Shown here: in pieces, positions 22,147-31,879 of the stretch
Layout of the letters: every line of letters begins with the position of its first letter
Position numbering within the stretch: position 1 is the first letter of the stretch
Assembly (NCBI RefSeq): GCF_007859655.1
Contig: NZ_CP042304.1
Span: 1,054,001 to 1,118,000 of the forward strand
Length of the DNA stretch: 64,000 bases
From: Devosia ginsengisoli
Lineage (GTDB): Bacteria; Pseudomonadota; Alphaproteobacteria; Rhizobiales; Devosiaceae
Direction of reading: 5' to 3'
Notes under the pieces: model-generated
Databases searched by the model: none
Told to the model about the DNA's origin: nothing
What the model saw: the letters and a program-made list of their open reading frames with translations, nothing else
Translations under genes and position numbers: made by a program

Positions 22147-23127
22147 ATGACCACCATGCGGGCCCTCGTCTATGACAGATATGGCCCGCCCGAACAGGTT
22201 TTGCGGCTGGAGCAGATGCCCCGGCCGCAACCCGGCCCTGGTGAAGTGCTGGTGCGCGTCCATGCCGCCTCGGTCAATTCGTGGGATTGGGATCGCCTCG
22301 TCGGTCGCCCGCTGGGGCGCATCGATGCGCCATTCCGCCCGCCCTTCCGCATTCTGGGCGCCGACATTGCGGGGATCGTCGAAGCCATCGGCCCTGACGT
22401 GACCACCCTCGCGATCGGCGACGCCGTCTTTGGCGATCTGACGGCCGGCAAATGGGGTGGCTTTGCCGACTATGTCTGCGCCCCTGCCAGAACACTGGCG
22501 CTCAAGCCCGAAACACTGAGTTTCCAACACGCCGCGGCGCTGCCGCAGGCCGGTCTTTTGGCGCACGAGGCGCTCAAGCTGCGGCCCGGCCTGGGCGCCG
22601 GGCAGCGTGTTTTGGTGGTTGGGGCTGGTGGTGGCGCCGGCCTGTTCGCCGTTCAAATGGCCAGGGCCACCGGTGCCGCAGTCACCGGCGTCGACCGCGG
22701 GCTGAAGGGCCCGGCCGTGCTGGCCCACGGCGCGGATCATTTCATCGACCACCAGCGAGACGATTTTTCCCGCAGCGGTGCCCGCTACGATTTTGTCATC
22801 GACATGGTCGGCAGCCAGACCGTGTTCGGCTATCGCCGCGCCCTGGCCGAGGGCGGCACACTGGCGCTGGTCGGCGGCAGTCTCGGCCGCATCCTGCAGG
22901 TCGTCGCCCTGGGCAACCTCGTCGGCCGCGCGCGGCAGCAGCGCATGGGCCTGGCAATCTACCAGCCCAAAACCGCCGACCTCGATCACCTCGCGGCCCT
23001 CGCCACGGCCGGCGTCATCACGCCGGTCATCGATAGTGTATTCCCGCTGGAGCAGGGGGCTGCCGCGCTCCGCCGCATCGGCGGAGGCGACCATGTCGGC
23101 AAGATCATTGTCGAGATGACAGCCTAG
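22147..23127 (+). CDS. NAD(P)-dependent alcohol dehydrogenase / quinone oxidoreductase (MDR family)
   Basis: 326-residue medium-chain dehydrogenase/reductase: a GroES-like N-terminal domain (RALVYDRYGPPEQVLRLEQ; VRVHAASVNSWDWDRL) and a Rossmann domain (LVVGAGGGAGLFAVQMARATG). The structural zinc cysteines of classic alcohol dehydrogenases are absent, which fits the zinc-independent quinone-oxidoreductase branch. It starts six bases after eno and is probably cotranscribed, though there is no pathway link. Substrate not predictable. Confidence 0.85.
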   Translation: MTTMRALVYDRYGPPEQVLRLEQMPRPQPGPGEVLVRVHAASVNSWDWDRLVGRPLGRIDAPFRPPFRILGADIAGIVEAIGPDVTTLAIGDAVFGDLTAGKWGGFADYVCAPARTLALKPETLSFQHAAALPQAGLLAHEALKLRPGLGAGQRVLVVGAGGGAGLFAVQMARATGAAVTGVDRGLKGPAVLAHGADHFIDHQRDDFSRSGARYDFVIDMVGSQTVFGYRRALAEGGTLALVGGSLGRILQVVALGNLVGRARQQRMGLAIYQPKTADLDHLAALATAGVITPVIDSVFPLEQGAAALRRIGGGDHVGKIIVEMTA

Positions 23128-23128
23128 C

Positions 23129-24604
23129 CTACTGGAACGCCGTCTCGGCAAAGCTCCGCAGTTTGCGCGAATGCAGCCGTTCCGCAGGCTGGTCCCGCAA
23201 AATTTCCATCGCCCGCAGCCCGATCTGCAAATGCCGGTTCACCTGCGTGCGATAAAAATCCGAAGCCATGCCCGGCAGCTTCAATTCGCCATGCAGCGGC
23301 TTGTCCGACACGCAGAGCAAGGTCCCATACGGCACCCGGAACCGGAACCCGTTGGCCGCGATCGTCGCCGATTCCATGTCCAGCGCCACAGCGCGTGACT
23401 GGCTGAGCTGGCGCACGATCTCCACCTGGTCGCGCAATTCCCAGTTGCGATTGTCGAAGGTCGCCACCGTCCCGGTGCGCATGATCTTCTTGGTCTCGAT
23501 GCCCTCGGTCTCGGTGATTTCATGCACCGCCTGTTCCAACGCCACCTGCACTTCGGCCAGTGCCGGCACCGGCACGGTCAGCGGCAGGTCGGCATCGAGC
23601 ACATGGTCCTCGCGCACATAGGCATGGGCCAGCACGTAATCGCCCAGTTCCTGGCTGTTCCGCAGCCCCGCGCAATGCCCCAGCATGATCCAGGCATGCG
23701 GCCGCAGCACCGCGATATGGTCGGTAATCGTCTTGGCATTGCTTGGCCCCACGCCGATATTGACCATGGTTATGCCGCGCCCGCGATCGGCCGTCAGGTG
23801 ATAGGCCGGCATCTGCGGCGCCCGCACCGGCGCCGTGCCCGCCACATTGCCCCCGCGCAGCGCATTGTCGGTCACCACATTGCCCGGCTCGATGAAGCTC
23901 TCATAATGGGCGTGCCCCGAGCGCATATACTCCTTCGCCACCCGGCAGAATTCGTCGATATAGAAGGCGTAATTGGTGAAGATCACAAAATTCTGGAAAT
24001 GGCTGGCATCCGTGCCGGTATAATGGCTCAGCCGGAACAGCGAATAGTCCACCCGCGGCGCCGTAAACGCCGCCAGCGGATACGGCCCGCCGCGCGGCGG
24101 CACGAATGTGCCATTGGCGATTTCGTCATCCGTATTGCCCAGGTCCGGCGCGTCGAACACGTCGCGCAGCGGAATGTTGAGCGCATTCAGCGCCTCGCCA
24201 TCGATCCGCTCATTGGCTTCCACGGCAAAATGCAGCGGGATCGGTGTATCGGATTCCCCGATATCGATCGTGCCGCCATGGTTCTTCAGGATGACGGTGA
24301 ATTGCTCCTGGTAATAGGTGCGGAACAGGTCCGGCGCCGTCACCGTGGTGCGATACAGCCCCGGCGTATGCAGGAACCCATAGGGCAGGGTGCTTTCATG
24401 CCGCGAATAGCTGGTCGAGCGCACCTCCACCTGCGGATAGCACGCCCGCACGCGCCCCGGCGGCACCACGCCCTTGGTCAGCGCCTCCAGATGCCCGCGG
24501 ATGAAGCCGGTATTGCGATGATAGAGCTCGGCCAGGTATTCCCACGCCTTCTCCGGATCGGTGAAGGACTGCTTGTCGAGGCGGGGCGGGCTGATCGTGG
24601 TCAT
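23129..24604 (-). CDS. amn: AMP nucleosidase
   Basis: 491-residue Amn, which hydrolyses AMP to adenine and ribose-5-phosphate in the cytosol. The N-terminal regulatory domain (AWEYLAELYHRNTGFIRGHL) precedes a nucleoside-phosphorylase-fold catalytic domain with TMVNIGVGPSNAKTITDHI, LGHCAGLRNSQELGDYVLA, RAVALDMESATIAANGFRF and LCVSDKPLHGELKLPG. The length matches the E. coli enzyme. It converges tail to tail with the upstream MDR gene, with one base between stops. Confidence 0.95.
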   Translation of the reverse strand: MTTISPPRLDKQSFTDPEKAWEYLAELYHRNTGFIRGHLEALTKGVVPPGRVRACYPQVEVRSTSYSRHESTLPYGFLHTPGLYRTTVTAPDLFRTYYQEQFTVILKNHGGTIDIGESDTPIPLHFAVEANERIDGEALNALNIPLRDVFDAPDLGNTDDEIANGTFVPPRGGPYPLAAFTAPRVDYSLFRLSHYTGTDASHFQNFVIFTNYAFYIDEFCRVAKEYMRSGHAHYESFIEPGNVVTDNALRGGNVAGTAPVRAPQMPAYHLTADRGRGITMVNIGVGPSNAKTITDHIAVLRPHAWIMLGHCAGLRNSQELGDYVLAHAYVREDHVLDADLPLTVPVPALAEVQVALEQAVHEITETEGIETKKIMRTGTVATFDNRNWELRDQVEIVRQLSQSRAVALDMESATIAANGFRFRVPYGTLLCVSDKPLHGELKLPGMASDFYRTQVNRHLQIGLRAMEILRDQPAERLHSRKLRSFAETAFQ

Positions 24605-24936
24605 CTTGCTCTTTCAAAATCGCCGTCTCCGGATTGAGCCGGCGTCGTCGTGGAATCGCGCTACTTATCGCGCAGCACCTAGCCATCTTGAATGACAGCT
24701 TCGCGGCACCGCTTCAACTGCGCGCCCCTTGCCGCGCGGGTTTCACATCGGTGTGATGGCGCTTTTCTTGCCGCAATTAGTTCCCATCTTCATACGCAGT
24801 TCACTGGCACGGCAAGCGACCCATGCAAACCGGTGAATGAGGAGTGTCGCGCTGGCCGCTTGTCCCCCAAGCCCTCAACAGTGCGGACGGCAGGCATTCC
24901 CAAGACCGCAATGACAGCAATGTCATTGCGGTCTTT
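24605..24936. other. Intergenic region upstream of amn
   Basis: 332 bp with no convincing gene. It contains the amn promoter side (left end) and, at its right end, the strong hairpin described separately for the convergent DUF1801 gene. No tRNA- or riboswitch-like structure was recognised. Confidence 0.6.
24902..24935 (-). terminator. Perfect 15-bp hairpin after the DUF1801 gene
   Basis: AAGACCGCAATGACA (24902-24916), loop GCAA, then its exact reverse complement to 24935. It starts one base after the DUF1801 stop codon. The U-tract on the minus strand is short, so it is either a terminator with a weak tail or an RNA-stabilising hairpin. Confidence 0.65.
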
Positions 24937-25371
24937 CTATTTTGCCGGATAGGCCGCCCGCAGCGTCGCCACCGAGATTTCCGCCAGCTCCCGCAGCACA
25001 TTCATGTCGATATCGTCGAGCCGCTTCACATAAAGGCACGCCTTGCCCATCCGGTGCTTGCCCAGCCTGGCCAGCAATCCATCGCGCCGGGCGATCTCCT
25101 CGGGCATATAAGTGCCCATCAGATAGATGCTGAACTCCGCCTTGCGCGGCGCGAAGCCGATGAGAAAGGCCTCGCCCTCATGCCCGCTGGCATAGCGGTA
25201 GTGATAGCGCCCGAAGCCGATCATCGTGCCCCACAGCACCGGGGGCTCGCCCGATACCACCGACATCATCTCGATCAGCCGATAGCTGTCCGCCCGTTTG
25301 GCCGGATCGTCCAGTTGCTCCAGGAATTCATCGACATCGCCGGTATCGGGCCGGGTCTTCTGCTCAGGCAT
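24937..25371 (-). CDS. DUF1801 domain protein (YdhG-like)
   Basis: 144-residue protein of the DUF1801/YdhG type: DVDEFLEQLDDPAKRADSYR, LWGTMIGFGRYHYRY, FLIGFAPRKAEFSIYL and GKACLYVKRLDDIDMNVL are the family segments. Members are small cytosolic proteins related to frataxin-fold domains, without a firm function. The ATG at 25371 has GGAGG six bases upstream. It is divergent from folD with 88 bp between starts. Confidence 0.8.
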   Translation of the reverse strand: MPEQKTRPDTGDVDEFLEQLDDPAKRADSYRLIEMMSVVSGEPPVLWGTMIGFGRYHYRYASGHEGEAFLIGFAPRKAEFSIYLMGTYMPEEIARRDGLLARLGKHRMGKACLYVKRLDDIDMNVLRELAEISVATLRAAYPAK

Positions 25372-25459
25372 ACCATGCCTCCGACATTTCGCAGCAAGAC
25401 CGTAGACGAACGCCGCCACGTTTTCTATTGCTGCCCGCAGAGCGGATTTGGAGGTTCTC

Positions 25460-26362
25460 ATGACGGCAAAGATCATCGACGGCAAGAGCTTCGCCGAGGG
25501 CCTGCGCACCCGTATCGCCGGCCATGTGCAGCGCCTCAAATCCGAGCACGGCATCACCCCCGGCCTGGCCGTGGTCATTGTCGGCCACGATCCCGCCAGC
25601 GAGATCTATGTGAGCAGCAAGGCCAAGCAGACCGCCGAAGTCGGCATGGCCTCGTTCAAGCACGAACTGCCTGAGGATACGTCGGAGGCCGACCTTCTCG
25701 AACTCGTGCATCGCCTGAACAATGACGGTCAAGTCCATGGTATCCTTGTGCAAATGCCAGTGCCAAAACAGATCGATCCCATCAAGGTGATCGAGGCCAT
25801 CGCCCCATCGAAGGACGTCGATTGCTTCACCCCGGCCAATGTCGGCAAGGTGCAGATCGGCCTGCCGGGCCCGGTTTCCTGCACGCCCCTCGGCTGCCTC
25901 ATGCTGCTGCGCGACCAGCTCGGCTCGCTTTCCGGCCTCAACGCCGTCATCATCGGCCGCTCCAATCTCGTCGGCAAACCCATGATGCAGTTGTTGCTGC
26001 GCGAGAACTGCACCGTCACCGTCGCCCATTCCAAGACGAAGAACCTGGCTGACGTCGTCCGCGGCGCCGATATCGTCATAGCCGCCGTCGGCCGCCCGGA
26101 AATGATCCGCGGCGACTGGATCAAGCCCGGCGCTACCATCATCGATGTCGGCATCAACCGCATTCCCGCCCCCGAGCGCGGCGAGGGCAAGACGCGCCTG
26201 GTCGGCGACGTCGCCTATGCCGAGGCCGCTGCAGTCGCCGCCGCCATCACCCCGGTGCCCGGCGGCGTCGGCCCCATGACCATTGCCTGCCTGCTCGCCA
26301 ACACCATCACCACCGCCTCGCTGATCAACGGCCTCGTGCCCCCCACCGACCTGACGGCATGA
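25460..26362 (+). CDS. folD: Bifunctional methylene-THF dehydrogenase / methenyl-THF cyclohydrolase
   Basis: 300-residue FolD, which interconverts 5,10-methylene-THF and 10-formyl-THF and so feeds purine synthesis and one-carbon metabolism. Seen motifs are [20 protein letters not shown], Lys in [17 protein letters not shown] [13 protein letters not shown], and in the NADP domain [18 protein letters not shown] and [22 protein letters not shown] 25460 with GGAGG five bases upstream was chosen over the ATG four codons earlier. Its stop overlaps the next gene. Confidence 0.97.
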   Translation: MTAKIIDGKSFAEGLRTRIAGHVQRLKSEHGITPGLAVVIVGHDPASEIYVSSKAKQTAEVGMASFKHELPEDTSEADLLELVHRLNNDGQVHGILVQMPVPKQIDPIKVIEAIAPSKDVDCFTPANVGKVQIGLPGPVSCTPLGCLMLLRDQLGSLSGLNAVIIGRSNLVGKPMMQLLLRENCTVTVAHSKTKNLADVVRGADIVIAAVGRPEMIRGDWIKPGATIIDVGINRIPAPERGEGKTRLVGDVAYAEAAAVAAAITPVPGGVGPMTIACLLANTITTASLINGLVPPTDLTA

Positions 26363-26907
26363 GCGTTCCCGCCCACGATCCCGGCGGCAAGGTCCGCCTG
26401 CGCCTGGCCGAAGGCGTGCATGGCGACGTGGTGATGAGCGCGGATACCCGCTATCGCCAGCGCATGCGCCGCTGGCTGGGCGACGCTTTCCCCGAGCACT
26501 ATATCCTCTTCATCGGCATGAACCCCTCCACCGCCGACGCGACCGTGGACGACCCCACCTGCGCCCGCGAATGGACCTTCGCCCGCCGCGAGGGCTTTTC
26601 CGGCATGGTGAAATGCAATGTCGGCGACTACCGCGCCACCGACCCGAAAATGCTGGTCCAACCGGGCATTGTCGCCGTTTCCGACGCCAACCTGCCCATC
26701 ATCCGCCAGGCTGCTGGCGGAGCAGGGCGCGTCGTCCTCTGCCACGGCAAGCTCAACAAGGCGCTGGCGCCGGCTGGTCACGAAATCGTCGAAGCCCTCA
26801 AGGCCGACGGCGTAGAATTATGGTGCTTCGGGACCAATGCCGACGGCTCGCCCAAGCATCCGCTCTATCTCAGGGCCGATACACCGCTGGTACGGTTTGC
26901 GGGTTAG
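26359..26907 (+). CDS. DUF1643 family protein
   Basis: 182-residue DUF1643 protein. The family core is clear: [40 protein letters not shown], and the C-terminal [18 protein letters not shown] with [23 protein letters not shown]1643 resembles the uracil-DNA-glycosylase-like fold, but its role is not established. The ATG overlaps the folD stop (ATGA). Confidence 0.85.
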   Translation: MSVPAHDPGGKVRLRLAEGVHGDVVMSADTRYRQRMRRWLGDAFPEHYILFIGMNPSTADATVDDPTCAREWTFARREGFSGMVKCNVGDYRATDPKMLVQPGIVAVSDANLPIIRQAAGGAGRVVLCHGKLNKALAPAGHEIVEALKADGVELWCFGTNADGSPKHPLYLRADTPLVRFAG

Positions 26908-26915
26908 AAAGTTCG

Positions 26916-27338
26916 ATGCGTTTCTGGGCTTCGTTCGAGATCTACAAGCTAGCCTTCCCAGCGGCGAACATCTGCCGAAAGGCGATGGAACCGCTGCTCA
27001 ATACATTGCTGGCAGAGTCTGGACTTGCCACTTTCGAATGCGAATTCCGCTATGTGCCGATCATTATGCCGCCGGAAATGGCCGTTCGATATCCCGCCCG
27101 ATCACGGGTTAGGAGGCGGGAGCGCGTGTACGACTGCGCTCCCCAGTTGGCGTATGAAATCTTTGTGAGCGCCTCGTTCGAGGAGCAATTGGCGGAGTAT
27201 GTGGCAGGAATACGAAGCGACGCACCCAACTTGGCTAAGCTCGGCGCCTCAAAGGATCAGATCGCGGAGTTCGAGCGGGTTCTTTCGCAGGCCGCACAAT
27301 ACATTCTAGCGAACCACCTCGACCAAACACGGCACTGA
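26916..27338 (+). CDS. Hypothetical protein
   Basis: 140-residue protein that I do not recognise. It has no signal peptide or membrane helix. The first 30 residues are mixed hydrophobic/basic (RFWASFEIYKLAFPAANIC), and the last 50 look helical (SASFEEQLAEYVAGIRSD; IAEFERVLSQAAQYILANH). It begins eight bases after DUF1643. Its base composition and codon choice are visibly less GC-rich than its neighbours, so it may be a recent arrival; a small accessory role cannot be excluded. Confidence 0.5.
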   Translation: MRFWASFEIYKLAFPAANICRKAMEPLLNTLLAESGLATFECEFRYVPIIMPPEMAVRYPARSRVRRRERVYDCAPQLAYEIFVSASFEEQLAEYVAGIRSDAPNLAKLGASKDQIAEFERVLSQAAQYILANHLDQTRH

Positions 27339-27361
27339 GCTGCGACTGCCTGACAGTTAGC

Positions 27362-27712
27362 TCAAGCCGCCCCGGCCAGGTAAAACAACCGTGCCACCGT
27401 ATGGTCCCGCAGCGCCTGCGCCGGCAGCTTGCCCTGCAAAGCCGCGATCACCTGCGCCTTGTCCGGCACCGCGCTCGCATCCACCACGACCTTGCTGAAA
27501 CCCGGCCGCAAGCCCTGCTTGGCGCCTTCCAGCAGGTCGAACAGCAGCGCCCGCACATCGGTCCGCATGGCACAGGCAATGCACTGCACGCCATCGGCAT
27601 GCCCATGCCCGGAATTGGCCGGCAGCCGGAGCAGCGCGGTTTCGGCATCGAGCGGTATCAGATGCCCCGGCTCGGTGACGAGGGTCACGGGGATGGGTTC
27701 AACACGAGCCAC
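27362..27712 (-). CDS. CobW/COG0523-like short protein without P-loop
   Basis: About 116 residues from GTG 27712; no ATG is available. The start RVEPIPVTLVT resembles the first strand of CobW-type metallochaperone GTPases, and VQCIACAMRTDVRALLFDLL followed by FSKVVVDASAVPDKAQVIAAL resembles the CxCC-type switch and the next strand of that family. The P-loop GFLGAGKTT, the GTP-specificity motif and the whole C-terminal domain are absent. Position downstream of metH fits a cobalamin- or metal-related gene. It could be a degraded remnant or a small protein built on the CobW scaffold; the match is by motif only. Confidence 0.45.
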   Translation of the reverse strand: MARVEPIPVTLVTEPGHLIPLDAETALLRLPANSGHGHADGVQCIACAMRTDVRALLFDLLEGAKQGLRPGFSKVVVDASAVPDKAQVIAALQGKLPAQALRDHTVARLFYLAGAA

Positions 27713-27737
27713 GATGCGCGCCCCACCCACTGAGCGG

Positions 27738-27842
27738 CACCTCCCCCTCGACGGGGGAGGTTGGGAGGGGGTGGCGGGAGCCACAATGCATCTGGGCCAA
27801 ACACCCCCCACCCTTGATCCCTCCCCGCAAGGGGGAGGGTGT
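27738..27842 (+). repeat. Intergenic inverted-repeat element, family 1, copy 4
   Basis: The left arm is CACCTCCCCCTCGACGGGGG and continues AGGTTGGGAGGGGGTGG; the right arm is CACCCCCCACCCTTGATCCC and continues TCCCCGCAAGGGGGAGGGTG. The inner sequence differs from the other copies. It lies between metH and the CobW-like gene on the minus strand. Confidence 0.75.
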
Positions 27843-27871
27843 CGACTGAAACATCGGGGAAAGAACCATCA

Positions 27872-30800
27872 TCACTCCGCCGCCACGATCGCCGGCCCCG
27901 GAATATAGTTCAGGATCGGCCCCAGCCAGCGTTCCACTTCACTCACGGCCATGTTCTTGCGCCGCGCATAGTCGGCCACCTGGTCGCGCTCCACCTTGGC
28001 CACGCCGAAATAGTAGGATTCGGGATGGCTGAAATAGAACCCGGAAACCGATGAGCCCGGCCACATGGCATAGCTCTCGGTCAGAACAACGCCCACACTC
28101 TCCTCGGCGTCGAGCAGTCGGAACAAAGTGGTCTTTTCCGTATGGTCGGGCTGCGCCGGATAGCCGGGGGCAGGGCGGATGCCGCGATAGGTCTCGGCAA
28201 TCAGCTCGTCGGGCGTAAAGCTTTCGTCGGCGCCATAGCCCCAGAAATCCTTGCGCACCCGCTCATGCAGCGCCTCGGCCAAGGCCTCGGCAAAGCGGTC
28301 GGCCAGCGCCTTGACCAGGATGGACGAATAATCGTCATTGGCCCGCTCGAACCGCTCGGCAATCGCCACTTCCTCGATGCCCGCCGTCACCACGAAGCCG
28401 CCGACATAGTCGGGCACGCCGTCAGGCGCCACGAAATCGGCCAGCGCCATATGGGGCTTGCCATCGCGCTTGCTGAGTTGCTGGCGCAGCGTGAACAACT
28501 TGCCCAACTCGTCCTTGCGGCCCTCGTCCTTGTAGAGCCGGATATCGTCGCCATCAGCATTGGCGGGCCAGAAGCCCACCACGGCACGGGGCTTGAACCA
28601 CTTTTCGCCGATGATCTGCTTGAGCATCTGCTGCGCGTCGTCGAACAATTGCCGCGCCACCTCGCCCTGCCGCTCATCCTGCAAAATGCCCGGATAGCGG
28701 CCCTTGAGCTCCCAGGTCTGGAAGAAGGGCGTCCAGTCGATATATTTGGCCAGCGTTTCGAGGTCGAAATCCTCCAGCACCCGCGTGCCGAGGAAATTCG
28801 GCCTGGGCGGCACATAGCTGGTCCAGTCCGGCTTGAACGCATTGGCGCGCGCCGTTTCCAGCGGCACCCGCTTCTTCTCGTTTTCCGCCCGCTCATGCGC
28901 CGCCGCCGCCTTGGCATATTCGGCGCGGATATTCTCGATGAACGTGACCTTAGTGTCATCAGACAGCAGATTGCCCACCACGCCCACGGCGCGGCTGGCA
29001 TCGTTCACATGCACGGCCTGGCCCAGATTGTAGCGCGGGTGGATCTTGACCGCCGTATGCACGCGGCTGGTCGTCGCCCCGCCGATCAGCAGCGGAATGT
29101 CGAACCCTTCGCGCTCCATTTCGGCCGCCACATGCACCATTTCGTCCAGCGACGGGGTGATCAGGCCCGAAAGCCCGATAATATCGACCTTCTCGTCCTT
29201 GGCCGTCTGCAGGATCTTGGCCACCGGCACCATCACGCCGAGATCGATGATCTCGTAATTGTTGCAGGCCAGCACGACGCCCACGATATTCTTGCCGATA
29301 TCGTGCACGTCGCCCTTCACCGTCGCCATCAGCACCTTGCCGGCGCTCTGGCGTTCGTCCGCAGCCCCGCCATTGGCGAGCTTCTCGGCCTCCATATAGG
29401 GCAGCAGCAAAGCCACGGCCTGCTTCATCACCCGGGCCGATTTCACCACCTGCGGCAGGAACATCTTGCCCGAGCCGAACAGGTCTCCCACCACGCTCAT
29501 GCCGGCCATCAGCGGGCCTTCGATCACATGCAGCGGCCGCGGCAGCTTCTGGCGGGCTTCCTCGGTATCGGCATCGATGAATTCGGTAATGCCGTTGACC
29601 AGCGCATAGGAAATGCGCTCCTCGACCGTGCCATCGCGCCAGCTCATGTCCTTGGCGGCAGCTTCCTTGCCCGCAGTGCCGCGATAGCGCTCCGCCAGTG
29701 CCAGCAGCCGGTCCGTCGCGTCCTCGCGCCGGTTGAGGATCACGTCCTCGCAGGCCTCGCGCAGTTCGGGGTCGATGCTCTCATACACCGCCAATTGCCC
29801 GGCATTGACGATGCCCATGTCCATGCCCTGCTGGATGGCATAGTACAGGAACACCGCATGCATGGCCTCGCGCACCGGCTCGTTGCCGCGGAACGAGAAG
29901 CTCAGATTCGAGATACCGCCCGAAATATGCACATGGGGCAGGGTATCGGTGATCTGCCTGGTGGCCTCGATAAAGGCCACACCATAGCCATTATGCTCCT
30001 CGATGCCCGTCGCCACCGCGAACACATTGGGGTCAAAGATGATGTCTTCCGGCGGGAACCCAACTTCCTCGGTAAGAAGCTTGTAGGCCCGCGTACAGAT
30101 CGAAACCTTGCGCTCGATCGTGTCGGCCTGGCCCTGTTCGTCAAACGCCATCACCACAACGGCCGCGCCATAGGCCCGCACCAGCCGCGCATGATGCAGG
30201 AACTGCTCCTCGCCTTCCTTCATCGAGATGGAATTGACCAGCGCCTTGCCCTGCACGCATTTGAGCCCCGCCTCGATCACCTCCCATTTGGAGCTGTCGA
30301 TCATCAGCGGCACCTTGGCGATATCGGGTTCGGCCGCCAGCAGGTTGAGGAAGTCGATCATCACCTGCTTGGAGTCGATCAGCCCCTCATCCATGTTGAT
30401 GTCGATGATCTGGGCGCCATTGGCCACCTGGTCCCGCGCCACGTCCAGCGCCGCGGTATAGTCGCCCGCCGTGATCAGCTTGCGGAAGCGGGCCGAGCCG
30501 GTGACATTGGTCCGCTCGCCCACATTCACGAACGGAATTTCCGGCGTCAGCGTAAAGGGCTCCAGCCCCGACAGCCGCAGGAATTTCTCTGCGCTCGGCA
30601 CCGCGCGCGGCTTGTGCTTGCCCACCGCCTCGGCAATCGCCTTGATATGCTCGGGCGTCGAGCCGCAGCAGCCGCCGACAATGTTCACATAGCCGGCCGC
30701 GGCAAAGCCCTCGATCTGCTCGGCCATGAATTCGGGCGTCTCGTCATACTGCCCGAACGCATTGGGCAGGCCCGCATTGGGATAGGCGCAGATGAATGTG

Positions 30801-31627
30801 TCGGCCACATCGGACAGCTCGCCCAGATGCGCCCGCATCGCATTGGCACCCAGCGCGCAGTTGAGCCCGATGGTGAACGGGTTGGCATGGCGCACCGAAT
30901 ACCAGAACGCCGTCGGCGTCTGCCCGCTGAGGGTGCGGCCGGAAAGGTCGGTAATCGTGCCCGAAATCATGATCGGCACATCGATGCCGCGCTCGTCGAA
31001 CAGCTTTCGCGCCGCGAAGATGCCCGCCTTGGTGTTGAGCGTATCGGTAATGGTCTCGAACAGCAGCAGGTCTGCGCCCGCATCCACCAGCCCCCGGATG
31101 GCCTCGCCATAGGCCTCTACCAACTGGTCGAATGTGATCGAGCGGAAGCCCGGGCTGGTCACATCGGTCGACATGGACGAGGTCTTGTTGGTCGGCCCCA
31201 GCGCCCCGGCGACGAACCGGCGCCGGCCATCCGCCGCCTCGGCCCGCTGCGCCGCCCGCCGCGCCACCATCACACCCTGATAGTTGATGTCGTAGACCGC
31301 ATCCTCACAGGCATAATCCGCCTGCGCCACCGAGGTCGCCGAAAACGTATTGGTCTCGGCGATATCGGCGCCGGCCATGAAGTAATCGAAATGGATATCC
31401 TCGATCACCTTGGGCTCGGTTATAACCAGCAGGTCATTGTTGCCCTGCAGCGGCAGCGTCCAGTCCTTGAAGCGGGTGCCGCGGAAATTCTCCTCGGTCA
31501 GCTTGAGCCGCTGGATCATGGTGCCCATGGCGCCGTCCAGAATCAGGATGCGCTCGCGCGCCGCCTTGGCCAGCGCGCGGCGGACCTCGTTCCAGTCAGG
31601 GATATGGGGCTCATCATGCAGGCTCAT
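27872..31627 (-). CDS. metH: Cobalamin-dependent methionine synthase
   Basis: 1251-residue MetH, which transfers a methyl group from methyl-THF to homocysteine through cobalamin. Domains in order: homocysteine-binding barrel ([19 protein letters not shown] carries two Zn ligands), pterin-binding barrel ([20 protein letters not shown]), B12 cap and B12-binding domain ([20 protein letters not shown], with the DxHxxG cobalt-ligand His), and the C-terminal AdoMet reactivation domain ([19 protein letters not shown]). ATG 31627 was chosen because GAGG lies nine bases upstream; the TTG two codons earlier lacks spacing. A palindrome sits 32 bp upstream. Confidence 0.97.
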   Translation of the reverse strand: MSLHDEPHIPDWNEVRRALAKAARERILILDGAMGTMIQRLKLTEENFRGTRFKDWTLPLQGNNDLLVITEPKVIEDIHFDYFMAGADIAETNTFSATSVAQADYACEDAVYDINYQGVMVARRAAQRAEAADGRRRFVAGALGPTNKTSSMSTDVTSPGFRSITFDQLVEAYGEAIRGLVDAGADLLLFETITDTLNTKAGIFAARKLFDERGIDVPIMISGTITDLSGRTLSGQTPTAFWYSVRHANPFTIGLNCALGANAMRAHLGELSDVADTFICAYPNAGLPNAFGQYDETPEFMAEQIEGFAAAGYVNIVGGCCGSTPEHIKAIAEAVGKHKPRAVPSAEKFLRLSGLEPFTLTPEIPFVNVGERTNVTGSARFRKLITAGDYTAALDVARDQVANGAQIIDINMDEGLIDSKQVMIDFLNLLAAEPDIAKVPLMIDSSKWEVIEAGLKCVQGKALVNSISMKEGEEQFLHHARLVRAYGAAVVVMAFDEQGQADTIERKVSICTRAYKLLTEEVGFPPEDIIFDPNVFAVATGIEEHNGYGVAFIEATRQITDTLPHVHISGGISNLSFSFRGNEPVREAMHAVFLYYAIQQGMDMGIVNAGQLAVYESIDPELREACEDVILNRREDATDRLLALAERYRGTAGKEAAAKDMSWRDGTVEERISYALVNGITEFIDADTEEARQKLPRPLHVIEGPLMAGMSVVGDLFGSGKMFLPQVVKSARVMKQAVALLLPYMEAEKLANGGAADERQSAGKVLMATVKGDVHDIGKNIVGVVLACNNYEIIDLGVMVPVAKILQTAKDEKVDIIGLSGLITPSLDEMVHVAAEMEREGFDIPLLIGGATTSRVHTAVKIHPRYNLGQAVHVNDASRAVGVVGNLLSDDTKVTFIENIRAEYAKAAAAHERAENEKKRVPLETARANAFKPDWTSYVPPRPNFLGTRVLEDFDLETLAKYIDWTPFFQTWELKGRYPGILQDERQGEVARQLFDDAQQMLKQIIGEKWFKPRAVVGFWPANADGDDIRLYKDEGRKDELGKLFTLRQQLSKRDGKPHMALADFVAPDGVPDYVGGFVVTAGIEEVAIAERFERANDDYSSILVKALADRFAEALAEALHERVRKDFWGYGADESFTPDELIAETYRGIRPAPGYPAQPDHTEKTTLFRLLDAEESVGVVLTESYAMWPGSSVSGFYFSHPESYYFGVAKVERDQVADYARRKNMAVSEVERWLGPILNYIPGPAIVAAE

Positions 31628-31658
31628 CGCCAAATACCTCGGCTAACGTCTATCCGGT

Positions 31659-31680
31659 GACATAAAGATATCTTTATATC
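31659..31680 (-). promoter_or_regulatory. Palindromic candidate operator of metH
   Basis: The core ATAAAGATATCTTTAT (31662-31677) is a perfect 16-bp palindrome, extended to 22 bp with one mismatch. It lies 32 bp upstream of the metH start. ArsR-family SahR regulators, which sense S-adenosylhomocysteine, control metH in many proteobacteria through AT-rich palindromes, so this is a candidate SahR-type site. The exact consensus was not checked. Confidence 0.6.
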
Positions 31681-31879
31681 TGCAATTGCGCAAGGTCGCC
31701 ATGGGGTCGCTTTTATCCCCGAACGGTCACGCATTGGCATCAAATGCTACACGCGATGCTAACAGTCTGTTGCCTTTAACCTCACCGAAACCAGAAAACC
31801 GCTAACTGGCTGCGAGTGTTCCCGCATCGCGTTATGATCGGCGCTCGCAGTGTCAGTTTAGTGTAAGAGTTTGCGTACC

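Noticed and set aside
28142..31660. Very long open frame on the plus strand opposite metH (over 1,100 codons)
   Set aside because: It is the mirror frame of a GC-rich conserved gene; the translation is His/Arg/Leu-rich and has no domains, whereas metH has all four expected domains.
31628..31879. SAM or cobalamin riboswitch upstream of metH
   Set aside because: Only a DNA palindrome is seen 32 bp before the start; no cobalamin box or SAM-type conserved core was found by eye, and the distance is too short for a full cobalamin riboswitch.
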